Positions 34,154 to 42,850 of a stretch of 64,000 nucleotides of DNA are shown here, one piece after another; positions within the stretch are counted from its first letter, which is position 1; the number at the start of each line of letters is the position of its first letter. The stretch is from NCBI RefSeq assembly GCF_014530035.1, contig NZ_JACVMX010000011.1, positions 1 to 64,000 of the forward strand. The letters run 5' to 3'. A model generated the notes under the pieces. The model ran no database searches and was not told the DNA's origin. It saw nothing but the letters and a program-made list of their open reading frames with translations. Position numbers and translations under genes: made by a program. Source of the stretch: Leucobacter sp. cx-328 (GTDB taxonomy: Bacteria; Actinomycetota; Actinomycetes; Actinomycetales; Microbacteriaceae).

Positions 34154-35665
34154 TCACATCGCGCGGTGCGTCACGCGCCCACCGACGATGGTCACAGCGA
34201 CAGTCATGTCGTCGAGACGCGCAGCTGGCATGCTCAGCGGGTCGGCGTCGAGCAGTACAAGATCGGCGATGTCTCCGACACCTGGCACGAGCGGGCCACG
34301 CATCGAAGACTCGAGCGCGAGTTCGACCGGCACGCACTCCGACGGAGTCCACGCGGTGTCGCCGCGGCGGGCGCGGTTCACGGCTGCGTGGATGCCTTCC
34401 CACGGGTCAAGGGGTGCGACGGGTGCGTCAGAGCCGAAGACCAGCTTGGTGCCGAGCGCATTGAGCGACGCGAACGGGAATGCTCGTGGCGCGCGGCCGG
34501 GCCACACGCGTTCGGTGAGCTCGCGGTCATCGACGAGGTGCGTCGGCTGCACGCTCGCTTCAACTCCGAGCTGGGCGAAGCGCGCTAGGTCTTCGTTGCG
34601 GAGGAGCTGGGCGTGCTCGATCCGCCCACCGATGCCGAGCGCCTCGAATGCGTCAAGCACCTGGGCGCCAGCTTGGTCGCCGATGGCGTGAATGGCGAGG
34701 TCGAGCCCACCGTCGCTCGCGCGTCGCATGAGGCCTTGTAGATCGGGGGCCGACACGAGTGAGCGGCCGAACGATCCGTCTTCATAGGGGTCGCAGCACC
34801 ATGCGGTCGAGGTGCCGAGCGAGCCATCGGTGATGACCTTGAGTGGACCAACCCGGAGTCGGCCTGAGTCGGTGAGCGGATCACCACTGCGGTACGAGCC
34901 AGCGAGCGCGCGGTCGAGCTGGTCTGGGTACACCGCGGACTCAACGCGCAGCAGGTCGAACCCGGCTGCCTCGCGGCGAGCCCAGTCGTCGAGGCACCAG
35001 CGCATTTCGAGATCAACGACGCCAACGATTCCGCGTGCAGCGGCGGATCGCGACGTCCGTTCGACCAGCACGTCGAGCTCGTCTGCCGGCCGGTTGTCGA
35101 GCTCGCGCAGAAGCGCGAAGCAGTCATCTTCAACGATGTGGCCGTCACCCTGCGGCTCCATACCGCGCGAGCGCATTGCCGCAGAGTTCAGCCAGAGGCC
35201 GTGGAGATCGATGCCGATGACGACGAGCGGGGTCTCCCCCGAGATCGCGTCGAGCGCGTCGCGGGAGATCGCGTCTGGCCAGCTCGCCGCACGGGCACGC
35301 ATCGCAACGAACTCGGCAGCTGCGGGCGCAACGGCGCTTACACCGACCTCGGCAAGACCCTCGATGAGGATCGCAATTGCCTCGTTCGCATTGGTCGCTG
35401 CACCGAGGTCGAGTCGGGTCGACTGTTCTGCCCACTGCGCGAAGTGGACGTGCTCGTCCCAGAGCCCTGAGGTGAGCCAGCGGCCGTCAGCGTCGATGAC
35501 GCACGCGCCGTCTGATGCGCCTGCCGGGAGCACTCCGGCAGGGGTCACGGAGACGATCTGCTCCCCCGCGATCGTGATGTCTGAGAGCCCTGCGTGTCCG
35601 AGCAGCGTGACATTTCGAATCTGTGCCACAGCGGGCGACGCCCCCATCGACCACGAACCACTCAT
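34154..35665 (-). CDS. YtcJ-type amidohydrolase (second in tandem)
   Basis: A 503-residue member of the amidohydrolase superfamily: WDEHVHFAQW (metal His pair), AIHAIGDQA, GRIEHAQLL (metal His) and FGSDAPVAPLDP (catalytic Asp), then an ADLVLLDADP C-terminal segment. It is the last gene of the peptide/amide operon, overlapping the preceding paralogue by 4 bases (ATGA). It is shorter than the usual 540 residues but complete in its motifs. The pair may act on different amides from the same transported substrate. Confidence 0.87.
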   Translation of the reverse strand: MSGSWSMGASPAVAQIRNVTLLGHAGLSDITIAGEQIVSVTPAGVLPAGASDGACVIDADGRWLTSGLWDEHVHFAQWAEQSTRLDLGAATNANEAIAILIEGLAEVGVSAVAPAAAEFVAMRARAASWPDAISRDALDAISGETPLVVIGIDLHGLWLNSAAMRSRGMEPQGDGHIVEDDCFALLRELDNRPADELDVLVERTSRSAAARGIVGVVDLEMRWCLDDWARREAAGFDLLRVESAVYPDQLDRALAGSYRSGDPLTDSGRLRVGPLKVITDGSLGTSTAWCCDPYEDGSFGRSLVSAPDLQGLMRRASDGGLDLAIHAIGDQAGAQVLDAFEALGIGGRIEHAQLLRNEDLARFAQLGVEASVQPTHLVDDRELTERVWPGRAPRAFPFASLNALGTKLVFGSDAPVAPLDPWEGIHAAVNRARRGDTAWTPSECVPVELALESSMRGPLVPGVGDIADLVLLDADPLSMPAARLDDMTVAVTIVGGRVTHRAM

Positions 35666-37332
35666 ACGCGAACTTCCTCGTTTCTGTGTGCAATGCGGCC
35701 GTTCACGACCGTCAGCAACACCTTACCCTCCGCGAACTCTGCAGCGTCGACAGCGAGCGGATCGTCTTCCCACACGGTGAGATCCGCTATCGACCTGGGA
35801 GCCACCAGGCCGTCGGCCGGACGGTCGATCGATGCCCAGCAGTTCACCGTCAGTCCGGCGAGGGCGCGCTCTGGCGCGAGACCCTGGTGCGGATCGACGG
35901 CGGGCTTCGGCGAACCGTGCCGGCGCCGGTTCACCGCGGCAGCAAATACGCGCCGAGCATCGAATTCTTCGACGGGCCAGTCAGAACCGAGGGCGACGAT
36001 TGCCCCGGCCGTGTCGAGGTTGGCTACCCGCCAGCCGTGAGCCGCGCGCACCGATCCGCGCCCCAGCAGGGTTGTCCACATGTCGCAGCCATCTGGCCGC
36101 TGGGTGAACGCGTGGATGGGTTGCATGCTCGCCGGAACGCCGAGGGTGACGAAGCGCGGAATGAGGTGATCGGGGATCGTCTCCAGGTGCTCGATGCGGT
36201 GCGTGACGTGCTGCGCATGGGCCGGGATCGACTCGATCGCGTCGAGGGTGAACTCGACCGCACGATCGCCGATCGCGTGAGTGGCGGTCGGGACGCCGCT
36301 CTCTGCGAGCGCGTGGATCGTCTGGGTGAAAAGCGTGCTTGGGGCCCAGTACGGTTCGAGTCCGCCGCCGCGAGTGTCTGCCTCGAACAGCCAGGCCGAT
36401 CCGTTGTCGATGCTGCCGTCAAGCATGAACTTCACGCCCTCGATCTGCCACCGACGGCCACCGACGCCCTGCAGCGCGATCATGCGCTGGAGAGTTTCTG
36501 CCCACGGGTCGGTCGCGCGCCAGATGGGTGAGACGCGGATCCGCACTGGCAGATCCCCCTCAGCTTCAAGCGCGAGGAGCACGTCGATGTCGCCCTCCTC
36601 CATGTTCATCTGGTGGAGCGACGTGTAGCCCGATGCTGCGAACTCCTCGAGCTTGCCGCGCACCGCGCGCACGCGATGATCGAACGGCATGCGCGGGTAC
36701 AGCTCGGTGACGAGCATCTCTGCGTCAGACTCGATGAGAAATCCGGTCGGGGTACCGTCGGCGTACACCTCAATCGAAGAGTTATTGCCGAAGTCGCGCG
36801 GGCCGTCGATCCCGGCCAGTTCGAGGGCCTTCGGGCTCGCGATAATCGAGTGGCCGTCAAACAGCAGCAAGTAACCGGGGCGACCGCCGAACGCCTCCGC
36901 GAACGGAGCGTTCGAGGCCTCGGTACCGACAAACATGTCAAATGAAAGCCCGAAGCCGCGCACCCACTCATCAGGGCCGAGATCGCGCACGAACTCGGTG
37001 ATGCGCGCCGCAACCTCATCGGTGGTCTCACAGTCGTGCAACATGAGCGCCTGATGCCTGGACTCCGCACCAGAGAGCGGATGCACGTGCGCATCAACGA
37101 AGCCCGCCGTGATCGTCGCATCGCCAAGATCGATGACCTCGGCCGCCGACGTGTCCCACGCGGCAGCATCGACACGAGTGCCCACAGCGACAATCGCACG
37201 GCCACTGATCGCCACGGCGGTCGGGGCTGCGGCGCCCGGAACTGCGGCGAGCGCGTCACCGTCGTCACCTGTGGTCCCGGTGTGCACGCGGCCACCGAGC
37301 AGTACGAGATCGGCGCGGATCGGGGTCGTCAT
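35662..37332 (-). CDS. YtcJ-type amidohydrolase (first in tandem)
   Basis: A 556-residue amidohydrolase, the same length as the paralogue at 4663-6333. Motifs: GFVDAHVHPLSG (metal His pair), ATHAIGDRA, HRIEHLETIP (metal His), LGSDWPVEEF (catalytic Asp) and a final ADLTVWEDDPL. It lies between the ABC transporter ATPase gene and the second amidohydrolase, overlapping both by 4 bases, so the whole set is co-translated. The substrate is likely an amide or N-acyl amino compound brought in by the transporter. Confidence 0.9.
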   Translation of the reverse strand: MTTPIRADLVLLGGRVHTGTTGDDGDALAAVPGAAAPTAVAISGRAIVAVGTRVDAAAWDTSAAEVIDLGDATITAGFVDAHVHPLSGAESRHQALMLHDCETTDEVAARITEFVRDLGPDEWVRGFGLSFDMFVGTEASNAPFAEAFGGRPGYLLLFDGHSIIASPKALELAGIDGPRDFGNNSSIEVYADGTPTGFLIESDAEMLVTELYPRMPFDHRVRAVRGKLEEFAASGYTSLHQMNMEEGDIDVLLALEAEGDLPVRIRVSPIWRATDPWAETLQRMIALQGVGGRRWQIEGVKFMLDGSIDNGSAWLFEADTRGGGLEPYWAPSTLFTQTIHALAESGVPTATHAIGDRAVEFTLDAIESIPAHAQHVTHRIEHLETIPDHLIPRFVTLGVPASMQPIHAFTQRPDGCDMWTTLLGRGSVRAAHGWRVANLDTAGAIVALGSDWPVEEFDARRVFAAAVNRRRHGSPKPAVDPHQGLAPERALAGLTVNCWASIDRPADGLVAPRSIADLTVWEDDPLAVDAAEFAEGKVLLTVVNGRIAHRNEEVRV

Positions 37333-39110
37333 GCGTTCTCCTGAGCATCAAGGATCGGGTGTTCGAGGTTCGCCTCAGCATCGGCAGTGCGGCGCAACCG
37401 CTGTACCGCTGGGTCAGGCACTGGCACCGCCGCGATGAGTCGTTGCGTGTACTCGTGCTGCGGCGCATGCAGCACTTGCTCGGTCGCGCCGAGCTCCACC
37501 AGGGTGCCGCGCTGCAGCACACCAACGCGGTGCGACAGCATCTCCACCACAGCAAGGTCGTGGCTGATAAACAGCGACGCGAAGCCGAGGTCACGCTGCA
37601 GGGACGAGAAGATATCGAGCACGCGCGCCTGCACAGACACGTCGAGCGCCGAGGTCGGCTCGTCTGCAATCACGAAGTCTGGGTCCAGTGCGAGCGCGCG
37701 GGCAAGGCCAACGCGCTGACGCTGCCCGCCAGACAACTCGAACGGGAACCGGTCTGCGTAGCTTGCGGGCAGCTCGACTGCGTCGAGGAGCTCAAGGGCG
37801 CGGGCGCGGTGAGCGCGCTTGCCACCGGGCATGCGGTGTACTTGCATGGGTTCCGCAATGCACTGCGAAATCGTCATGAACGAGTTGAACGATGCAGCGG
37901 GATCCTGGAACACAAAGCCGACGCGACGACGCAGCTTCCGCAGCGCTCCCCGACGAATCCTCGTGATGTCCTCGCCAAACACCTCAAGCGTTCCACCGGT
38001 CACGTGTTCGAGACCACCAATCGCGCGCCCGATCGTCGACTTACCTGAGCCTGACTCACCCACAAGACCAACGACCTCACCACGGGCGATCTCCAGGCTC
38101 ACGCCCTGCACCGCGCGTACCGGGTGCTTGCCGAACCCACTGGAGTACGTCACCTCAACGTTGTCGAGCCGCACCGCAGGGTCGGCAGCGCTCGCCGCAG
38201 CGGTGCCGGCTGTGCCAGCCGTGCCAGCCGTGCCAGCTGCACCGTCTGCAACCTCGCCGAGCACGCGCGCCTCGCCACCGGGTCCGAGGCCGCTTCCCAA
38301 CCGGGGTACCGCAGCGAGCAGGTCGCGGGTGTACTGCTCCTTGGGGTTCGCGAACAGTTCGTCAACGGGTGCCACCTCGACAAGGTCGCCACGGTACATG
38401 ACTGCGACGCGGTCTGCGAGATCCGCCACGACACCCATGTTGTGGGTGATGAGCACGATCGACGCATCAAACTCGTCACGGCACTCGCGCAGTAGATCGA
38501 GGATCTCGGCCTGCACCGTGACATCGAGCGCCGTCGTTGGCTCATCGGCGATGATGACGCTCGGTCGAAGCGCGAGCGCCATCGCGATGACGATGCGCTG
38601 CTTTTGGCCACCGGAGAACTGGTGGGGGTAGTCATTGATCCGCCGCTCGGGGTCGGGAATACCGACGGCCCGCAGCATTTCGAGCGCGCGGGTGCGACGC
38701 GCGGTGCGATCGGTCATGCCGTGCGCACGCAGTCCTTCCTCGAGCTGCCAGCCCACCCGGAATACAGGGTTCAGTGCGGTCGACGGCTCCTGGAAGATCA
38801 TTGCTGCCTCGCTACCACGCATGCGGCGCAGTTCGGCGGCGTCAACGGTGAGCACATCTGAGCCCTGCAGCACGACTGCACCGCGGGTGCGGGTGCGTGG
38901 CGGGAACAGCCCAAGCGCGGCGCGGGCGGTGAGGGTCTTACCCGACCCTGATTCGCCTACGATCGCGAGGATCTCCCCCTGCTCAAGCTCGAGCGACAGG
39001 TTCTTGACCGCGTGCACCGTGCCCTGCGGTGCATCGATATCGATAGTGAAATTGGCGAAGGCGAGTGGCGACGCGGGGGTTGCCGCGGCGTGCTTCTGAT
39101 TCGTGGTCAT
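37329..39110 (-). CDS. Dipeptide/oligopeptide ABC transporter, fused double ATPase (DppD-DppF)
   Basis: A 593-residue cytoplasmic protein with two complete ABC domains. Domain 1 has Walker A GESGSGKT near residue 55 and signature FSGGQKQR; domain 2 has Walker A GESGSGKS near 355 and signature LSGGQRQR, each with Walker B VIIADEPTTALD or FVIADEPTSALD. A low-complexity Gly-Thr-Ala linker near residues 288-302 is encoded by 9-base tandem repeats (38203-38238). It powers the two permeases encoded just upstream. The gene overlaps its neighbours on both sides by 4 bases. Confidence 0.93.
   Translation of the reverse strand: MTTNQKHAAATPASPLAFANFTIDIDAPQGTVHAVKNLSLELEQGEILAIVGESGSGKTLTARAALGLFPPRTRTRGAVVLQGSDVLTVDAAELRRMRGSEAAMIFQEPSTALNPVFRVGWQLEEGLRAHGMTDRTARRTRALEMLRAVGIPDPERRINDYPHQFSGGQKQRIVIAMALALRPSVIIADEPTTALDVTVQAEILDLLRECRDEFDASIVLITHNMGVVADLADRVAVMYRGDLVEVAPVDELFANPKEQYTRDLLAAVPRLGSGLGPGGEARVLGEVADGAAGTAGTAGTAGTAAASAADPAVRLDNVEVTYSSGFGKHPVRAVQGVSLEIARGEVVGLVGESGSGKSTIGRAIGGLEHVTGGTLEVFGEDITRIRRGALRKLRRRVGFVFQDPAASFNSFMTISQCIAEPMQVHRMPGGKRAHRARALELLDAVELPASYADRFPFELSGGQRQRVGLARALALDPDFVIADEPTSALDVSVQARVLDIFSSLQRDLGFASLFISHDLAVVEMLSHRVGVLQRGTLVELGATEQVLHAPQHEYTQRLIAAVPVPDPAVQRLRRTADAEANLEHPILDAQENA
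38203..38238. repeat. 9-base tandem repeat inside the fused ATPase gene
   Basis: Four units of GTGCCAGCC type (one GTGCCGGCT, two GTGCCAGCC, one GTGCCAGCT) encode the Gly-Thr-Ala linker between the two ATPase domains. Copy number can change without shifting the frame. Confidence 0.7.
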
Positions 39111-40180
39111 CGTCCGGCCTCCTCTGAGTTGGTACCGCGTGCGGCGGTGGGCAGCGTGCGCACCCGGCGCGGGCCGACGACACCGAGCAAACGGGAGAAG
39201 ATGCCGGGCTTGCCGACAAGCGCGCGTGAGCGCTGATCGACGAGGTCACGCAGCCCGTCACCGATCATGTTGAGCGCGAGCACGGTAATGATGAGGAACG
39301 CACTTGTGAGGATGATCATCTGAGGCGCCTGCATGATGACGGACTTGCCGTCATACAGGATGTTGCCCCACGATGCCTGCGGTGCGGGAACGCCGGCGCC
39401 GAGGAAGCTCATGGCCGCCTCGGTGATGACTGACTCTGCGAAGGTGAAGGTCGCCTGCACCACGAGCACGGACATGGTGTTCGGGAGGATGTGCTTCCAC
39501 ATGATGTGGAGCGGGCCTGCGCCCTGCATGACACTCGCGGTCACAAACGTCTCACTCATCACTGCGAGCGCACGCGCACGCACAAGGCGAGCAATACCGG
39601 GCGTATAGACGATCGAGAGCGCGATGATGAGGTTCGAGACGCTTGGGCCAAGGGCCGCCGTCAGGGCAACCGCGAGCAGAATCGCAGGAATCGCCATGAG
39701 TCCGTCGCACACACGCATGAGGATCGCATCGAGCACCTTGTTAAAGACTGAAGCAACACCAATGATGACGCCGAGCACACCACTGACGAGTGCAACGACA
39801 AAACCAACGATGAGCGAAGTCGAGGCACCCGAGACGATGCGCGCGAACAAATCGCGGCCGAAGTTGTCGAGGCCAAAGATGTGCTCAGCCGACGGTGGCG
39901 CAAGACGGTTCGCCGGGTCGACCGCGAGCGGATCGAGCTTCAACAGCGGCGGCAGCACATACGAGATGATGAAGATCGCGAGCACGATGACGATGCCGAC
40001 CATGAGCTGGGTGTTATCGAGCATGCGACGCCAGATCGAGTTCGGAGTCTTGTCTCGCTCAGGAACTAGCGAGAGCATCTGCGTGCTCGGCACGTCGACG
40101 GCGAGCGTCGAGGGCGCGGATCGCCGCAGCTTTTCACCCTCAGGCGCGCGCGGGTCGGTGGGTTCGATGGGGGCATTCAT
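39107..40180 (-). CDS. Dipeptide/oligopeptide ABC transporter permease (DppC-like)
   Basis: A 357-residue inner-membrane protein. A charged N-terminal segment is followed by an OppC N-terminal helix and the BPD transport domain with about six helices; the EAA loop region (EAAMSFLGAGVPAPQASWGNILYDG) is typical of DppC. It pairs with the DppB-like permease, whose gene lies 2 bases upstream. The N-terminus is longer than usual (about 60 residues before the first helix). Confidence 0.92.
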   Translation of the reverse strand: MNAPIEPTDPRAPEGEKLRRSAPSTLAVDVPSTQMLSLVPERDKTPNSIWRRMLDNTQLMVGIVIVLAIFIISYVLPPLLKLDPLAVDPANRLAPPSAEHIFGLDNFGRDLFARIVSGASTSLIVGFVVALVSGVLGVIIGVASVFNKVLDAILMRVCDGLMAIPAILLAVALTAALGPSVSNLIIALSIVYTPGIARLVRARALAVMSETFVTASVMQGAGPLHIMWKHILPNTMSVLVVQATFTFAESVITEAAMSFLGAGVPAPQASWGNILYDGKSVIMQAPQMIILTSAFLIITVLALNMIGDGLRDLVDQRSRALVGKPGIFSRLLGVVGPRRVRTLPTAARGTNSEEAGR

Positions 40181-40182
40181 GG

Positions 40183-41136
40183 TTAGTTCCCCTTTCCGAC
40201 TCGGACCCGCGGGTCAACGATGCCGTACAGCAGGTCGATGAGCAGGTTCGTCAAGAGATAGATCAGGGTGATGAATAGGATCACGCCTTGAATCACCGGG
40301 TAGTCACGACGTGAAATCGAGTTCACGAGCAGCTGTCCAAGACCAGGAATATTGAAGATCGTCTCGGTCACTGCTGCGCCCGTGACGAGCGAGCCGAGTG
40401 ACAATCCGACGATTGTCAGCACCGGAAGGCTCGCGTTCTTCAACGTGTGCATGAAGAGCAGACGGCCCTCATCGACACCGCGTGACCGTGCCGAGTCAAT
40501 GTAGTCGGCGTTGAGCACATCTAGCACTGCTGCACGGGTCGTTCGTGTGATGAGCGCCGCAGTGATTGCACCAAGTGCGATACCCGGCATCAGCAGGGTG
40601 CGCAGTCCTTCCACCGGATCTTCGAGCGGATTGACATAGCCCGAGATCGGAAGCCAGCGAAGGGTCAGGCCAAAGAGCAGCATCATCGCGAGTGCGAGGA
40701 CGAAGCTGGGCACCGTCATACCGAGCAGGGTGAACCCTGTCACCGCCTTGTCGAACGCACCGTTGCGGTAGCGCGCGGCAAGCGTGCCAAACGGAATCGA
40801 CAGCACGACGGCGACGAGCATCGCGATGAGCGCGAGCTGGATCGTCGGCACGGAGTTGTCAGCGATCGCTTGCACGACCGACTTATGGAGGAAGTACGAA
40901 TCGCCAAGGTCGCCGGTCACGACGCCGCCCACCCACTTGAGGTACTGCACGATAATCGATTGGTCGAGGCCCATGCTTGCGTGCAGTGCTGCAACCGCAT
41001 CATCGGAGGCTTTCTCGCCGAGAATACGGCGAGCAGGATCACCAGGGGTCAAGTGAATGAGCGAAAAGATCACCACGGAGACCACGAAGAGAACCGGAAT
41101 CAGGCTCAACAGCCTGCGAAGAATGAATTTGAACAT
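40183..41136 (-). CDS. Dipeptide/oligopeptide ABC transporter permease (DppB-like)
   Basis: A 317-residue permease beginning MFKFILRRLLSLIPVLFVVSVVIFSLIHLTPGDP, the standard DppB/OppB start, with six helices and the loop ETIFNIPGLGQLLVNSISRRDYPVIQG. It forms the channel with the DppC-like protein. A hairpin with a U-run lies between it and the binding-protein gene upstream, so it is likely expressed at a lower level. Confidence 0.93.
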   Translation of the reverse strand: MFKFILRRLLSLIPVLFVVSVVIFSLIHLTPGDPARRILGEKASDDAVAALHASMGLDQSIIVQYLKWVGGVVTGDLGDSYFLHKSVVQAIADNSVPTIQLALIAMLVAVVLSIPFGTLAARYRNGAFDKAVTGFTLLGMTVPSFVLALAMMLLFGLTLRWLPISGYVNPLEDPVEGLRTLLMPGIALGAITAALITRTTRAAVLDVLNADYIDSARSRGVDEGRLLFMHTLKNASLPVLTIVGLSLGSLVTGAAVTETIFNIPGLGQLLVNSISRRDYPVIQGVILFITLIYLLTNLLIDLLYGIVDPRVRVGKGN

Positions 41137-41181
41137 CGGTGTTCCAAAGTCGGCGACTCACATCGCAAATGACAATTAAAA

Positions 41182-41221
41182 ACGGGGCGGCGGCTCGACA
41201 GATGCCCAGCTACCGCCCCGT
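41182..41221 (-). terminator. Intra-operon terminator after the binding-protein gene
   Basis: ACGGGGCGG (41182-41190) and CCGCCCCGT (41213-41221) form a 9 bp stem; on the minus strand TTTTAATTG follows. It lies 7 bases after the binding-protein stop codon, so partial termination would give more binding protein than permease. Confidence 0.7.
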
Positions 41222-41227
41222 GATCGC

Positions 41228-42823
41228 TTACTTCCAGGCGGCGTTCCACCAAGTGAAGTGGCCGTCGAACCATGCAAGGTCAAGATCCTTGTTCGCAGCG
41301 TACACATTGTGTGCGTCGCCGAGACGGCTCATCGGACGGGTCTCCTCGATGTATGTTTGCATCTCATCGAACATCGCACTCGCGTCTGCCTGCGTCGGTG
41401 CCGCACGGAATCGCTTGAGGAGATCCTGGAGCTCAGGTGCATCGGAGTACCAGGCACGGTCGGGCAGGAAGCCGAGGGTCTGCGTAGGGTCAGTCTCAGT
41501 GCCGAACGGGAAGACCACAACATCCCACTCGTCACGCTTCTCGCGGTACTTCTCGCTGAACGCGCCCCACTCGTATGCGTCGAGTGTTGCGTCGAAGCCG
41601 AGCTCCTTGAGCTGCTCAACGACAACAACTGCCGAGTTGTACGCTTCCGAGTAGTCCTTGTTCGCGAGCACGGTGATGCTCTTGCCAGCAGCACCGGTCT
41701 TCTCAAGCGCAGCCTTCGCTCCGGCGACGTCTGCTTTGTTGAAGTCAGCCTTGCCAACCTCGGTGTCCCAGATCGCCTGCTGCTCAAGCGTCATGTTGTG
41801 GTGCACGAGATCGTAAAGATCTTCGCTACCGACAGCCGCAAGCATGATCGGGTCGCGATCGAGGCCGTCGTTCACAGCCTGACGGTTCTCAACATTGGCG
41901 AAAACGCCATCGGGAGCATCGCTGTACACGAGGTTGATCGGCCCAACCATGTAGGTGTCGAGCTTGATGTTCGGGTCATCCTTGAACTGGTCCAGGCTGT
42001 CGAATGGCAGCTCGGTGGTCGCATCGTACTGACCAGACTGCAGGCCAAGGGTACGGGTCTGCGCGTCAGCGACGAAGTTGAAGATGACCTGGTCGAGGAC
42101 TGCGTCCTTCTTACCAGCGCGGCCGCTCGAAGGCTCGTCAACCGAGACGTAGTCGTCCCACTTCTCGATGACAATCTTCTGATCCGCCTGCCACTCAGTG
42201 AGCTTGTATGGGCCGGTGCCAATGATGTCAGCGATGTCCTGGATCGGCTCGTCGCCAACCTTGTCGATGACCTCAGACGGCATGATCGCCGAGTATGCGG
42301 TACCGATCGAGGAGAGGTAGAGCAGGTGCATGAAGCTCGCGCTTGGCACGGTGAGCTTCACGGTCGTCTCGTCAACCTTCGTCCACTCTGCGCCGGCAAA
42401 GAGCTCCTGTGCTGCAATCGAGACGCGGTTCCAGCGGTTCATCGATGCGACGACGTCGTCAGCATCGAGATCACTGCCGTCCTGGAACTTCACGCCTTCG
42501 CGAAGCTTGAACGTGAATTCCTTGCCGTCATCGCTCGTCTCGAACGATTCAGCGAGCATCGGAACAACCTGGCGATCCTTGTCGATCGTGACGAGCGACT
42601 CAAACACGGGGAGGGTGATCTCGCCCATGATCGAATCGGTCGAAATCTGCGGATCGAGACTCTCCGGCTGCGCAGGAGTCACGAGGTTGACGACGTCAGT
42701 CTTCGCGTCCTTCGCTTCTGAGCCGCCACCGGAGCAACCGGTGAGGAGCAGCGCGCCCGCAGTGATGACGGCAGCGCCGGCAGCGAGTCGGCGCGCGGTG
42801 CGTGGTGCAGTGTGCTTCAGCAT
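41228..42823 (-). CDS. Peptide ABC transporter substrate-binding lipoprotein (SBP_bac_5)
   Basis: A 531-residue family 5 binding protein. The signal peptide ends in the lipobox LLTGC (AAGAAVITAGALLLTGCSGGGSE), so it is anchored on the outer face of the membrane. VNLVTPAQPESLDPQISTDSI starts the mature fold, and FKLREGVKFQDGSDLDADDVVASMNRW is the typical family motif. It delivers peptides or similar substrates to the DppB/DppC-like permeases. It lies 27 bases after the cyanophycinase-like gene and is followed by an internal terminator. Confidence 0.93.
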   Translation of the reverse strand: MLKHTAPRTARRLAAGAAVITAGALLLTGCSGGGSEAKDAKTDVVNLVTPAQPESLDPQISTDSIMGEITLPVFESLVTIDKDRQVVPMLAESFETSDDGKEFTFKLREGVKFQDGSDLDADDVVASMNRWNRVSIAAQELFAGAEWTKVDETTVKLTVPSASFMHLLYLSSIGTAYSAIMPSEVIDKVGDEPIQDIADIIGTGPYKLTEWQADQKIVIEKWDDYVSVDEPSSGRAGKKDAVLDQVIFNFVADAQTRTLGLQSGQYDATTELPFDSLDQFKDDPNIKLDTYMVGPINLVYSDAPDGVFANVENRQAVNDGLDRDPIMLAAVGSEDLYDLVHHNMTLEQQAIWDTEVGKADFNKADVAGAKAALEKTGAAGKSITVLANKDYSEAYNSAVVVVEQLKELGFDATLDAYEWGAFSEKYREKRDEWDVVVFPFGTETDPTQTLGFLPDRAWYSDAPELQDLLKRFRAAPTQADASAMFDEMQTYIEETRPMSRLGDAHNVYAANKDLDLAWFDGHFTWWNAAWK

Positions 42824-42850
42824 GCTGTGCCTTCCTTTACTTCTAACTAC

